This document shows, one piece after another, positions 38,736-51,400 of a stretch of DNA of 64,000 nucleotides (position 1 is its first letter; each line of letters starts with the position of its first letter). The DNA is from Rhabdornis inornatus (Eukaryota > Chordata > Aves > Passeriformes > Rhabdornithidae). The notes under the pieces were generated by a model. It made no database searches. It was not told the DNA's origin and saw only the letters and a list, made by a program, of their open reading frames with translations. A program made the position numbers and the translations under genes. The DNA lies in NCBI GenBank assembly GCA_013397075.1, contig VWZS01003937.1, positions 3,834,469-3,898,468 on the forward strand. The letters are read 5' to 3'.

Positions 38736-40774
38736 AAACAAAACAGTTCCCAAGGGGGAGGCAGAGGCAGCTGCCTGCTCAGGACAAAGAGCTGAGCCTT
38801 CAGGAGCAGCTGCTGCAAGGAGTTTAGAGGAGACAGCACTTTCCAGTATAATGGCATGAAATGACAGATGGCACCTTCCACCCTGCCATTATAGTGAGGA
38901 AGGATCTGCACACGAGGGCTTCCTGTTTTGCCATCCTCTATTAGGTCGTGTTCGAGAGGATTAAAAACACCTCTCTGAACTTTCAGTCAAAGTGCTTGTG
39001 CAGCTGAATTAGATTAGAATCACCATGCTGGCATTTTGTTACATAAAAGTAGCTGAGTAACAATGAGAGAAGGGAGACGTGATCTCTGCCTGCTTCTGAT
39101 ACTGTTTTATCAGGGACATGACTTTTTTTTTAAACTGATACAATCTGTTCTGTTGCACAATACTCCAACTATTGTGGGAGGAAGGTCCCTTTCTTGCTGG
39201 TGGCCTTTTCCTTCAGTGTAGGACCTTTAAACAGACAGAAGCTGCACCATTTCATACATAGATAAGACAGAAAATGCACAGGCTGTAGGAACAGGATTGA
39301 CCTTCTCTCTCCTTCCATCTACACGCACATACACATCATTTACATAAATTGCACAATTCACTTGAGCAGAAAACTATTTTAGGAAAAAATCCACTTAAAG
39401 AAGTGCAAAATACATTTGAAAAGATGAGAGTTTTAGTACAAACTAAGTCTTGTCATGTGGTTGTGTATAGAAATTAATACCTGCCATTGTGTTTGTCCAC
39501 AGCAAAGTTAATTTGCTTCTCTAAAGAAAAGGGTTCAAATGATGTCCACCGTTCCTGAAAAAATTCTTCATGAATCATCATGTGTTTTATTTTCATTTTG
39601 CTCTCTCCCACGTCAAAATGAGTAAGAGATGGATTGTACTTTCCTTGCTGTGCAACCCACCTGCCATTTTCACACTACTAAGTAGGATAAATGTCCTTAG
39701 AGGGAAACAGATTCCTTCTTTGGACAAATTTATAAGGTGTATGCTCAATGTGATACATTCACTTTTGGTCCCTGTCCTGCAAAATCCAAGACATTTTTTA
39801 TGATGCTGGTATGTGGCATGTTATTATCCTGTGGATATTCTCAATGGGAAATGTTTTCTTCCTAGTTATTACTACACTTCTATTGGCTTTTGATTTTCAG
39901 TGATCAAAAGAACGCTGTAGCCCTACTGAGAGAAAGAGAGACTATCTCTACTGTAGCCAAGACATGATACATATGTGGCTTTGATGGTTGAACCAAAGCT
40001 TCATTCTGGAAGTGAAGTGAGAGACCAAAGAAAGGATCAAAGTTAAGGAGTGATGCATGTGTGATGGCATCAGATAGGCTGCAGCTTGCCTGGTAGGGAA
40101 TTACTATAAAGGAAACACCCACAGATGTTTACAGAGTGAATAAGCAGTTCTGAAGAAGGAGTGCAAGGTGAGTGGAAGTGCTTCTATGTTGTTGAGGTTT
40201 TGTTTTGTTTAAATCTGTGAGATGTTATTGAATTTGTTTACTGAAGATACCAATGGTTTGTAATATTTTTTAAAGAAATATTTTCCTGCAAAATGTACCA
40301 GTGCTTTCTACCTCAAAGTCTCAAATTGTCAAATAAATACCTTATTTTTTTCTTTTAGATAGCTGAAAGTAAGATCAGCTAATGTGCCAGTTCCCTTTGC
40401 TCCAAGTTTTTTAACTAATTTCAGATTTATTTTGGCATGCAACAGCTGCAACAACTTCAAAATCATAATAAGGGATTAGTGATTTGCTGTCTATACCCCT
40501 AAAAGTCTTCAGATATGTACATTCCAGAATTGCATGCCAGTGAGGGTCAGAATTAAAGCTCCCCTTAGTATAACAAAGACTTTAAACATGTCACCTTTAA
40601 TATTCACATTCTCTGGCTCCTGGCATGTCTGTTTTATATCTGACATTCACAGTGTTGACTGACTCCTAACAACCTGCAGCTGAAAGGACTTAATGCTTTT
40701 CATCTTTCTAAGCAGACATGAACAAATTAATCCTCCCCCAAATCCTGTGATGGTGGAGATACAATCATTTTATG

Positions 40775-40890
40775 GAGCCACATATATGACTCGCTCAAGG
40801 TCACAGCACTGGTTGGTCTTAGAGCCAGGATTAGGATTCAGGTCTTAATTCAAGTCCCCAGTCCTGTGCTCAGAGAGCCATGGCACGCAC
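40775..40890 (-). mobile_element. MIR-type tRNA-derived SINE remnant
   Basis: Read on the minus strand it runs 'gagcacaggactgggg', 'aagacctgaatcctaatcctg' and 'tggctctaagaccaaccag', then 'tgctgtgaccttgagcgagt'. This follows the MIR consensus order (gcacaggactgggagtcag / gacctgggttc / ctggctctgccac / gctgtgtgaccttgggcaag). The divergence fits an element fixed in early amniotes. Confidence 0.75.
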
Positions 40891-41779
40891 TTCTGTGCAG
40901 CAAAACAGTTCCTCTGCCTAAAAAATGTCCTCAGAATTACAGTTGGAGATTGTAAGGGGATCATCTGGATTTATTTCAGCAGCAGCCAGCACATGTAATA
41001 ACTCTTAAGTTCACACTCTTATGTTTCTATGTAAAGGAATTTAAACCACATTTTTACCCAGGGGGAAAAAACCCAAACAAACCCAAACAATACCTATTAT
41101 TTTAATGAATAGCAATTAAAACATCATTAGCAGTATTCCCTAGTTGCTTTGCAGACCTGTCATTTGTCTACACAGAGCTCAAAAAAGCTTGACAAATCTA
41201 GGACAGCAGATCATGTTTAGGAAAATGATTTTATCATGCTCCTTATGTTCATATCTTCTTTCTTGCCACCTCAGTAATAAAGTAAGCATTACTGGAAAGA
41301 CTAAGAAGGCCAGAACAGCTAAGAAAAAGGAGAGAAAATGGGAATCTTGTTATACACAGCCTCCGGCAAATTATAACTGCAGAAACCTGAGTTTCAGATT
41401 AATTAATAAACAAAAATCCTTTTGATTTTTAGAAGTGGAGGAATACATTCATTCTCTCTCTTGCTACATGAATGTTTGCAGAGCTCAACCGACTCAGAAC
41501 AATCCTAGCTTGTGGGACTATCTAGGCTTTTAAGACATGTAGTCCTGGAATAATTTGTATTTTATAGCTTTTGTGGTTGTATATTGAATTGACCTTGATA
41601 CCAAGTCATCAAAACAAATATTTTGTGACCTGTTTTTCATCACTAATTTCATTCTCACATTTATCCAAACTGAAGATGGATGTTCATTTTTAAAAGCTTG
41701 GATTTGTGATTTTAAAAAACAAAAATTAATCAAAGAACACATATATAAGAATATCTGTGTGTTCCTTCCAGTTTTGAAC

Positions 41780-41815
41780 TCAACAGAGGTTTCCTTATCA
41801 ACAGAGGTTTTCTTA
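41780..41815. repeat. 18-bp tandem duplication
   Basis: Two adjacent units, tcaacagaggtttcctta and tcaacagaggttttctta, differ at two positions and are followed by a further partial 'tcaac'. Confidence 0.85.
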
Positions 41816-43783
41816 TCAACTCCAGATGGCACTGCAGTGCTTAACACCGCCCAACTGGAGAGGACTCAAGGAATGCAGAAGCAGGCGAGCCCTGGAGAAA
41901 CAAGGGCCTGCTTGTTTTATGAGAAATCAGCTAATGTTTTCCAGTACAGATGTCCTGCTTTACTTTCAGTTTGGTGAAGACTGGGGTAACAAATGGCTGC
42001 TTATATGCCTCTGAGATAGGACTTGTGTGGAAGAAAGGGCTCCCTTGTCTGTATGTGCAGGAGGTCACAAGGGTAGTAGCCCTTGCACCAGCAAAGCCTA
42101 ATGCCGCAGCAAAGCCTCATGCAGCACACTAATGCAGAATGGAGAAGCTCTGCTATTGCAGAGCTCTTCCTATTCACTGACTAATTCTATTGCTGTACAA
42201 TTGATAATTCTGCCTTATAAAAGTGTATTTTCAAGGCTGTTATGCAATGCAAACCATTGAAGTAATGAGGTTACTGGTATTTTTTCTAGGGAAACTCATA
42301 GACTTTACTGCTTGGAAGACATCTTTTGCTATGTCCTCTTGTCACTTAGACTGTGACAGAAATGTCTGCAATAAATACTACTCTTCTTTCATGTTCATCA
42401 TTTGTAAACTTGGGAGTAGGATGTTTTTGCATTTGCTTAATGATACACTCATAAACATCTATACTGCATATTTTCTAACATATTTTTCTTGAGATGGTAT
42501 CTCCTTAGTTTTTATTGCCATCTTGATTTTGTAGAAGTCTGCCAGACTCCTACCTTCTCTTTTAACCCTGCTTAGCTGTCACTATAATTCTCCAATTTTG
42601 CATGCACTAATTTCTAAAATACTTGCTACATGGCCTGTGGACCCACAGAAGTTCCCAGCTCCCACTGCGCAATCACTGAGCCATTGCTCAATCCAAGTCT
42701 CAATAACACCCCTGGTTCGTCTGTGCATTTCATGTAATGGAGTTCTGGATTTGTTCCATAGGCCACAATTCACCTTCTCATTCCAAGCAAAACTCAAAGA
42801 ATTTCTATAGGTTCACCTCCAGGCTGCTGTATTTTTATCTCAAATAAATCCTCTCCTATAAGTTTATGAAACAAATGATGATACATAGAAAGGACTATTT
42901 GCCATCCATCTTCCAGCACAGGTAACTGTTTCATTACAAAAATTTATGGAAAAAAAGTGAGTTCAAAACACAAAAAGGAGTAAAAGCAAGAGAGATGTGA
43001 TGGTAGAACCTTAAAATAGTTTTGGTTCTCTCTGAAACACTATATGCTTTCAAAAGCATAAAAAATGCATGGGTGTCCTTTAGCTCCCCCTAGATTTATG
43101 AAATATTAGTGTATTTATCATGTTAGTTTTGGTAAATGAGTAACTTTAACACCAAACAATGCTGAATGCCCTACATTACTAATGATGCCTCTGAAGACTG
43201 AGAACCTGTACCACACCTGCTTTTGTTCCACAGCTCTGTAGCTTTTAATTGTCTTCTCTTGCTTCAAAGTTGTGTAAGGGCAGTGGTGGCAGCATTACAG
43301 AGTGCATAACTGATACATTATCAGTGTGTGTGACACAATAGGTAAACACTGCTTCTTTCAGAGCGTGTTCGTGTGTGTTCTGAACACCATTCTAGGTGTT
43401 CTGAAAAAAAAAGAAAATACTTGAAATCTGTTTTTAAAAATTAAAAATAAAGTTTAATTTAAGAAGACTGTCCTCAAATAAAATTTATATACATTGTATT
43501 TACAATTTTGCTGCTGACAACATCATGTTTACATATAATAACCTGCATTAGTTACACCTTAAATGGGCTCCACTCAGCCTCTAGACTGAAACCGGTGCCA
43601 GACCAAATATCTGAAAAAAAACCCCAAACAAAAATCCCCTTTTGTAGGGGGTATAGATAACCATGACACATATGATGACTATTAAAAAAAATCTATAACC
43701 TAAGAATAAACCAAAGCATTGTTGTTGAAAATCAAAACTGGCATTAGAAATCATGCACATTTTTCTCAAGAGACATCCAGAGT

Positions 43784-43990
43784 TGTGGTGGATTGACCCA
43801 GTCTGGATGTCAGATGCTCACCAAAGTTGTTCTGTCACTGCACAGATAGGCACTGGAAAGAAAGTAAAAGGAAAGGCTCATGGGTTGAGATTGAGGATGA
43901 GGAGAGTTTAGTCACCAGTTACTGTCATGGAAAAAACAGACTCAACTTGGGGAAATTAATTCATTACCAATCAAATAAAGAGTCTCACAT
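43784..43990. mobile_element. Decayed endogenous-retrovirus LTR fragment
   Basis: Starts 'tgtggtggattgaccca' and continues 'caccaaagttgttctgtcact', 'aaaggctcatgggttgagat' and 'cagactcaacttggggaaatt'. This wording is common to an abundant avian LTR family distinct from the LTRs at 23551 and 50636. The far end is not recognisable and no target-site duplication is visible, so it is an old partial copy. Confidence 0.65.
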
Positions 43991-44742
43991 ACTGTAAAAT
44001 GTTGCAATTTGAGGTTTTTTGCTTTCTCTGACATGTTCAGGAAGTTGCAAAGTGTAAGACAAACGACAAAAGTGCTGTCAGCCTTTGATTTAATAAAAGA
44101 ATCAGCAACCGTTTGCTTTTCTGATCAAGTAACTTGCATAGCATGGGCAGTTCCATCAGACAAACACGTTTGATGTCTTCTGTGGACTTACTCTAAACCT
44201 GTTGGGGATTAACTTGAATGTTAATTTGCAACTTGATGTTGCAAAATGTTTTTTGTTTAATTCTGGAAATCACAAGACATGAGACAGTAGCTGAGGAAAA
44301 CAAAGAATGGAAGTAATCCCTATGGATAGTACAGCCTTCCAGAACTCAAACAGGAGAGTTAAATATTGGATGGAATGAATGGAAACTGGTCTGCACAAAA
44401 GTGAGTTTTTATCCTTATTACTGTCTTGTGGAAACTGATTCTGTCAGTTCCTTTGTGGGCCACTTAGCTCTCCTTTTGCCTGCTGTGGAAGAAGGTACAG
44501 AACATCTATAAATGTTTCTTCATTAATTTAGGCTTAAACATTTTTGTTTGTTCATTTATTTTTAAAATACTACTCTATTGCTGTATGGCCTCATGTTTCA
44601 GTTTTTGCTTCCACTAAATATACAGCCAGATGAGGACTGGGCATGGGAGATGTGACTTAAATGCAGAAGCAGTATCCCAAACAACCCTGCATGTTGGGGA
44701 TCAGTCCTTTCACTTCCTCTTCAGCTTTCAGAACAAAGCAGC

Positions 44743-44798
44743 ATTTATGAGATCCCACAAAATTTCAAGTATTTATGAGCTCACACAAAATTTCAAGC
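44743..44798. repeat. 28-bp tandem duplication
   Basis: Two adjacent 28-bp units, each beginning ATTTATGAG and ending ACAAAATTTCAAG plus one base, differ at about three positions. Probably replication slippage. Confidence 0.85.
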
Positions 44799-44843
44799 CA
44801 GTTTAAACCTATCATTCCTAGAGATTACTCTCAAACTAGATAT

Positions 44844-44849
44844 TTTATT
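44844..44849 (-). terminator. Candidate ARV1 poly(A) signal
   Basis: TTTATT on the plus strand is AATAAA on the ARV1 strand, about 520 bp past the ARV1 stop. Another AATAAA lies at 44555-44560. Neither has a clearly superior downstream element, so the end of ARV1 is uncertain. Confidence 0.3.
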
Positions 44850-45369
44850 ATTTTGGATTGCTACACAAACATTCCAGAGAATGCAGCTTGGTTTTCCCAT
44901 TGTAGTTTCACTCTGGAATACTTGCCTTTTCTCTAATAAACTATTTGCAAATGTTCACTTTTCTTTTTGAAAATCTAGTTTTGTGGAAATATAAATTTTG
45001 GCTTTTACATTTTTCCACTGACTCCCTTCCTCTTAAGGGAACAATTCATCCTCCTCTCTCTGCCAAAATGCACTGATTGGTAGCAGGGCTGGGTTTTTTA
45101 GTGTACCTTTCTTCTTACAGCCGCAGCTATGCAGCCAGATTTATAAAACTGTTAGGATAGTGAGACATTCATATTTTTAATGGGAAAATAAACAACCTAA
45201 GGCTGAAGTTTCATGGCTCAGCACAGTAAATAGCCAAACTTCTAATGTTTTTTTGTTATCAATCACCTTCTTTATCCCTATGAAAACAGTGTTTTTGGAG
45301 CCTGCTGGCAGAGATCATTCTTAAAAAATTATCATCATGTTCTTGGTATTTCTTCACTGGACTGACATT

Positions 45370-45476
45370 TCAAACATCCCATCCCATTTTCTGGAACAAG
45401 CAGACCACACCATTTTCCAAAATTAATCCAAAGAAGACGGCAAACCAAGGGAGTATTCGGTTCAAGTTCAATGTAA
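45370..45476 (-). CDS. ARV1: ARV1 coding exon 5 with stop
   Basis: Acceptor TTTTGCAG at 45477-45484. It encodes VTLNLNRILPWFAVFFGL...CLFQKMGWDV followed by TGA at 45372-45370 and contains the last hydrophobic segment. In human the equivalent of the TGA codon is glycine and 12 more residues follow. Confidence 0.92.
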
Positions 45477-48400
45477 CTGCAAAAGAAAAAAGAACAGATT
45501 TATCATGTACCATTTAAGATCATAGAAGTCGTGTGAGAATTCATATTAATTTGTGTGTATAAGAAATCACACAAATTTTTTAAAAGTCTGCATTCCAAAG
45601 ACATGAATAAAATTAATATGAATTTTTCAGAAACTCAAAAGAATTCTATTTTATGTTTCAATGATCCATGAGTTGCCTCAAATTGTAACAGACGGATCTG
45701 GTGGATATAATACCATATATACAAAGAGATGATGGTGAGATAAGAGGTACTTTTTTTCTTCCTTTTTAAGATTTTTTTTGTTTCAATCACTTTCTATTAA
45801 AGTTTAAAGAACACAGTTTTAAACTAGAGCTATTTCAGTCACGTATTTGATATAGATTAAAAAGATAACAATAATAATGACTTCTGTAACATCAGCAGTC
45901 TCTCACACATATTCTATATATATAATGCAGTAAGAAAAATGCAAAAATGTACCTCTAATTGCCTGAGAGTTTGATATCAAGACAAACACTTTTATAAATG
46001 CAAGGCACAAAGGTGTGTAGTCATGCTCCCAAATAACAGCTGGAATTAGCAGAAGCTTTCCATAGGTGGACAACAGCAGTGCTTTGAGAAGTAAAATGAA
46101 GTCAGACTTTCTTTTCAGCATCTCAGGTGTCATCCACCACAAGGTAATAAAAATGCCAATGAAAAATGAAGTTTGTTCTAAAAGCAAATAAGAGACATTG
46201 GAAAGAGAGAACAAAATACCAAAAATCAAGTGAGTTCTGAATGAATTTCAGTAAAATGACATGTCCCAAATGCAACCGAGTCACTTTCAAAAGCCATGGG
46301 CAAATACAAATGTTCTCTATCCCCTGTGTTCCTTTTAATAGCCAAATACTCCTTAAACCAATTCAGTATCATGACACTCAGAATAATTCTATCACAGGAT
46401 TCTATCTGTAGGATTATCATATTTGTGATTTCTGACTCCATAGAGCACAGGAATTTAAGCATAAGAATGTCTTCACTTTTACTTCTTAGCAAGAAGAGAG
46501 GGGTTTTTTTCAACTGTCTGTTAGGCTGTAAAACAAAATCAATCATTGTCTTCTTTGGAAAAGGTCACCAGCAATGAACCCTTTTCATCCAGCATGAGAA
46601 GGAACACCAAGGTGAAAATACCCTTGAGCTACCACACTTTTTTAGAAACCACTCCTGTGATATGCTGGCATTAATGCACATCAAAGAAACTCCCACAGTA
46701 ACTGTAATAGATGAGTCACTACTGAAAATCAGTTCAGTATTTTTACTGACATATTATAAAAACCTACTTAAAACAACATTAGACAATAAAGGATTTAAAT
46801 TAAGCTCTGAATGTGTAAGAAAAATACTAGTTTTAGTGTTCAAGTTTGATTTAAACACTATCATCTAAAAAAGTATGAGAAAAAACGTTTTAACCAGCAT
46901 AGAACAAAACCGCTCCCCTCCCTTCAAGTGTAGTCTTAGAGTACACAAGTATTTACTCTATTGTTGATGACACTGCACTGTATTTTAGTGTATTTGTTTG
47001 AAAAACAACCCCAAACAGACACAGCTTTTCCCAATTGTTTACTTTAGTAAGGTTGTATCACCTTAATGAAAAATAAACATTGAAGTCAACATGAAACATG
47101 GAATAAGGCTGAGCTCTACACTGATCTTCAAACTATGTCAATAGGTATCAGGCAAAAATTTCTGAATATTGTCACTTTTCAGTCTCTTCATATCTAATGC
47201 TGATCATATCAGTCTGAACTGTAACCAGGATCAAAATAGGTATTTGCATTAAATGCAGGCAAATTAGAGACATGTGCGTAATTGTGTAACCATACTGGGC
47301 TGGACATCACGTCCTTTCTGTATCAATTTTTGCAGTATGGGCCTGAAGTTCTTCAGTGCTTAAAGAGTATATAATACATACCACCAATCTTACCTAAAGA
47401 AGCTATGCCAAACATTCTATAAAAATCCCATTCTTTGGCATATCTGATTAAGTCATCAGGATCTGTGTTTTGGCTTGAATCCTGTAGCTGCAACCACCTG
47501 AGATAAGCTTCACAGAGCAAACAAAATACGCAGAGTTTCCCATGAATCTGGTAAATGAAAGAATAATAAAAGGAGTAGTATTAAATTAGCATAAATTAAA
47601 GCATTAGTATGAAATCAGTATTTAAAACACATTTCAACACCTCTACGCAAACTCTGTAGGTGTATTATTTTTCTTTAGAATATAAGCAAAATTACTTCTG
47701 TTGAGCCACTAGTTTAGCACATCATCCTTTTAACATCTGTTAACATGATAGTCAAATTACAACATGTACAAAACTGCATGAAGAATTCTGTACAGAAGAA
47801 GGTATATAACTGTGGTTAAAGCCTGATCCATACTATTTTAAAATTGGGAAGGCTGTTCAGCTAGGAATGAAAAATCAAAATTGTGCCATCGCTAGTAGAA
47901 TTATACTACCTAACATTTCAGTTTAAGGGCAGCTCCTCAACTCAGCAAACTGGTTTAAGTATCCTGTTTCTCTCTTTCCCTGGGACAATCTCCATTAGAA
48001 AAACTGTGTAAGTTATACCAAAATATTTCTTAGTTCATATAAGGGTGACGCACGAAAAACAAAGGGAGCAATATAACCAAACAAAACTATTTAAAATATC
48101 TTCTGAAGTGACATCAAAAATTATGTTGTGAGGGTCAACAGTTAGCATGTTTCCACATTATACAGTCTACAAGCCAGTGCATATATGAGGTGATTTCTGG
48201 TATTATACAGATGTAAACAAGCCATAACAATTTCTGTGCATGGATTTACTTTTTTCATTGGAGGCAAGTTATGCCAACTGCACATACATGCACAGGCTTT
48301 GCCAGTTAAAAATTCAACTCAATTTATTTGAATAGATGAACTTTTCACACACAGTCCTTCCAGAAGCCTCACAGAAAACATCATTACCACTCTTCAGAAG

Positions 48401-51400
48401 CACTAAATTAATTAAAAATATTTAGATAGATTTATGCTTGAAAAGTGAGACAAGTGTATTTATCTACACGGCTTAAACTGGACTGGCTAAGAGGTACCAA
48501 CATGAACACAGCCCACACTCAGGCTAAGAGATTTTGCTCTAGATTAGCCTCCCTCTCCTGGGAAATGAGTCCTTACAGTAAAAATATGCAATACGAAAAA
48601 GCTACACCTCTACACTCTAGCCTGGACAGCCCAACTATGTAATTCTGCATCAACCACTAAGTAAAAGCCACCACCTGGCTTTTGAGGGCATGGTTAATTA
48701 CACGGGGAGAAACTTGTGAGAAATTAGTACAGTAGGTTTAACTGGCACAGTACTGTTAATTTGGTATGTTATACTCCTATTGCTCATTTCAAATAGAATT
48801 GTTTCCAACAGAAATTTAATTTGGAAATTAATTTGCAATTAGATCTTTCTCTTACAGTGGAATTTGGTACGTCATCCTTTTAGCATCAATTAACGTGAAG
48901 GTGGGTTAGAGGGCGTAGAAAATTGCATGAAAAGCTCTTTGCAATTCCTTCTTTTTAACATGTAAGATGACTTTGTATTTGCTGGTACTGCAGCATCACT
49001 TCTGTGAAGACAGAAGCTGTCTTAGTAACAGTAGGAGTTTGAGATTCCATGTATTCTATTAATGATATACCTGGTTCAGCTTGCTGAAGTCTGTGGAAGG
49101 GCAGGAGATGAACAGTCTTTAAAGTTTTACAACTATTACAATCGACTTACCAAGCCTAAATATATTTTTAACAAAAAAAGTCACAAGGTAGAGACATAGC
49201 AACTTACATTTATCTTTGTATTGAAAAGAATGTGCCTGTATGCTTGTGCTTTGCATAAAACAGCATTAATCAAGATGATAACAGGATCATACTCAATGTA
49301 TTTATCCACAGGTTTCTGGCAGGATTTCTGAAAATCGCAAAATAAGAAAAATTAGGCGAAAAAAAAAAGAAAGGAAGAGTTTATAAAATTTTCCTCTCAT
49401 CTTAGTACAACTGGATAAATTCAAATTAGCAATTCAATTATTATTAGTCTTTCCCTGATATCAACTTCATTTTCAATACAGTTTTAATCCATCCAGAAAA
49501 ATTGCTTCTCCTCCCTTGATAAAACAGTTGACACACTGACTTCCCTTATAAAATAGAAATATTTATTATTGAATTTTACAGGCTTTGGATTAAGATTGAT
49601 AATGAACTATGCAGGAATGGACTTAGTTATCATTTTGTGCTCCATAGATGCAAAAAACCAAACTACTTTCTCAAGACTCAAATGCACCAGTATCATGCTA
49701 AAGGTTAACTGATCATAGCTCATCTACTGGGTATTTTATTTGTGTTATTTTGGGTATTTTTTAGAAAGAAAACTAATTTCTTCTATCACTTCCTTGCTTT
49801 ATCCTCCTATCCTACCTTTTTCTTTCTTTGAAGGAGACAGTAAATGTTTTTTGCTGTTGCATTGTTCTTCCATACTGTTAAATTGTCTGGATGTTTCAAC
49901 CAGTTTTCCATCATTAAGCAAACACCAATACATTCAGAATACTGATAATGTAGTTTTCACACAAACCTACAGCCAAAGAGTCAGTTGCCACTAAACAGCG
50001 GTAGGACACTAGACCATCACTTCTCCAACCCATCTGCTGGTTCCTGCTGTGTCTGCTAGAGACGTTATTTCACCCAGACCACTGGGAACTGCTTGTCATC
50101 AATCCCCTCCAGCTTTATTGACTTATCTGTCTGGCTGATCACCCCTTGATTTGAGTTAGGGCTAATAAAAGGCTGTTATACTGTGAGCAGGAGAGTTAAA
50201 TAATCTTACAAAAGGCTCATCTAGCAGACCTGAGGAGGAAGTAACTTCTAGCAGAGAGCTGAGGAGCAACAGAGGAGCAGCAGCCACCACTTCAGCTCAA
50301 ACAAGTGCACTTGCAGAAGGGTGCTCTCCTGCAGGCCAGCTTTCTCCTGCTGCTAATCCTCCAGTCTGGCTACTTGTTTCTTCCAAGACTTCCTCAGCTA
50401 ATCTTGGTCCTCCAGCCCTTCTTTGTTAGCTACCATGCTGAGAACACAAATATCTATATATTCTCTCTATTTCCATTTTAATGAGTGCATGGTGGCACAC
50501 TTCCAGAAGAGAAATGTTGGCACACCACTTTCTGAAATGCTGGAACAGTCAAAAATGCAGCATCAGACAACACACACCTACAAACTCCCAGGACAGAACA
50601 TAAAGGTTTTTCAATTTTATAGAGATTAATTTTTCTGTCATACAAAGACCAACTAAGTACCACACTGCTCCTCACTCACCCTGCAGTAGGATGAGGAGGA
50701 GACTCAGAAAAAGGTAGAAACCCATGGGTGACGAAAAGAATAGTTTCATAATTGAAATAATGTAACATATAATAATAATAGTAATGAAATGGAAGATAAT
50801 AAGAGAGAGAGAACGCCCAAGAGAAACAAGAGCTGCACAACACAATTTCTCACCACCCAATGACCAATGCTCATTCTATCCCTAAGATGTGACCATCCCT
50901 TCCTGGCCAACTCCCTCCAGTTCATTTACTGGGCAGGAACTCTGTGGGGTATGGAATATCCCTTTGGCCAGTTTGGATCAGCTGTCCTGGCTGTGCTTCC
51001 TCCCAACTCCTTGTGTGCCTGCTGGCTGGCAGAGCATGGGAAACTGAAAAGTCCTAAATTTGGGGTAAGCACTAACAGAAACATCTAAAACATCTGTGTG
51101 TTACCAACCTTATTCTGATTCTGAATCCAAAACACAGCACTCTACCAGCTACTAGGCATAAAATCAAACCAGCCAAAACTAGGACAATGTCCAAAGTTAA
51201 CACTGCCTTGCTATTTATCAAAATTATTTTTGTAGAATCTGAGAATGCAGAATTTCACCAGCAAATTGACTCAGCAGTCCAACATCAATATCAAGAAAAA
51301 CATCCAAACAAATGCATAAACTGAATAGAGTGTCTAGGGAATGCTGCAACCTCTAATCAGTGTTTCTTGGTCCAGCTTAAAAAAAAAACCTCAACTCGTT

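Larger units (their letters stand above)
32511..45369. other. Intergenic region between FAM89A and ARV1 (their 3' ends converge)
   Basis: About 12.9 kb with no supportable gene. Identified contents are a CR1 3' terminus at 38685-38735, an MIR remnant at 40775-40890, a decayed LTR at 43784-43990 and two short tandem duplications (41780-41815 and 44743-44798). The ARV1 3' UTR occupies an undefined right-hand part. Confidence 0.65.

Noticed and set aside
46226..46577. 106- and 93-codon open frames overlapping on opposite strands beside ARV1 exon 4
   Set aside because: They lie in ARV1 intron 3 and share no similarity with ARV1 or other proteins. The exon 4 acceptor at 46178-46179 bounds the real coding sequence.
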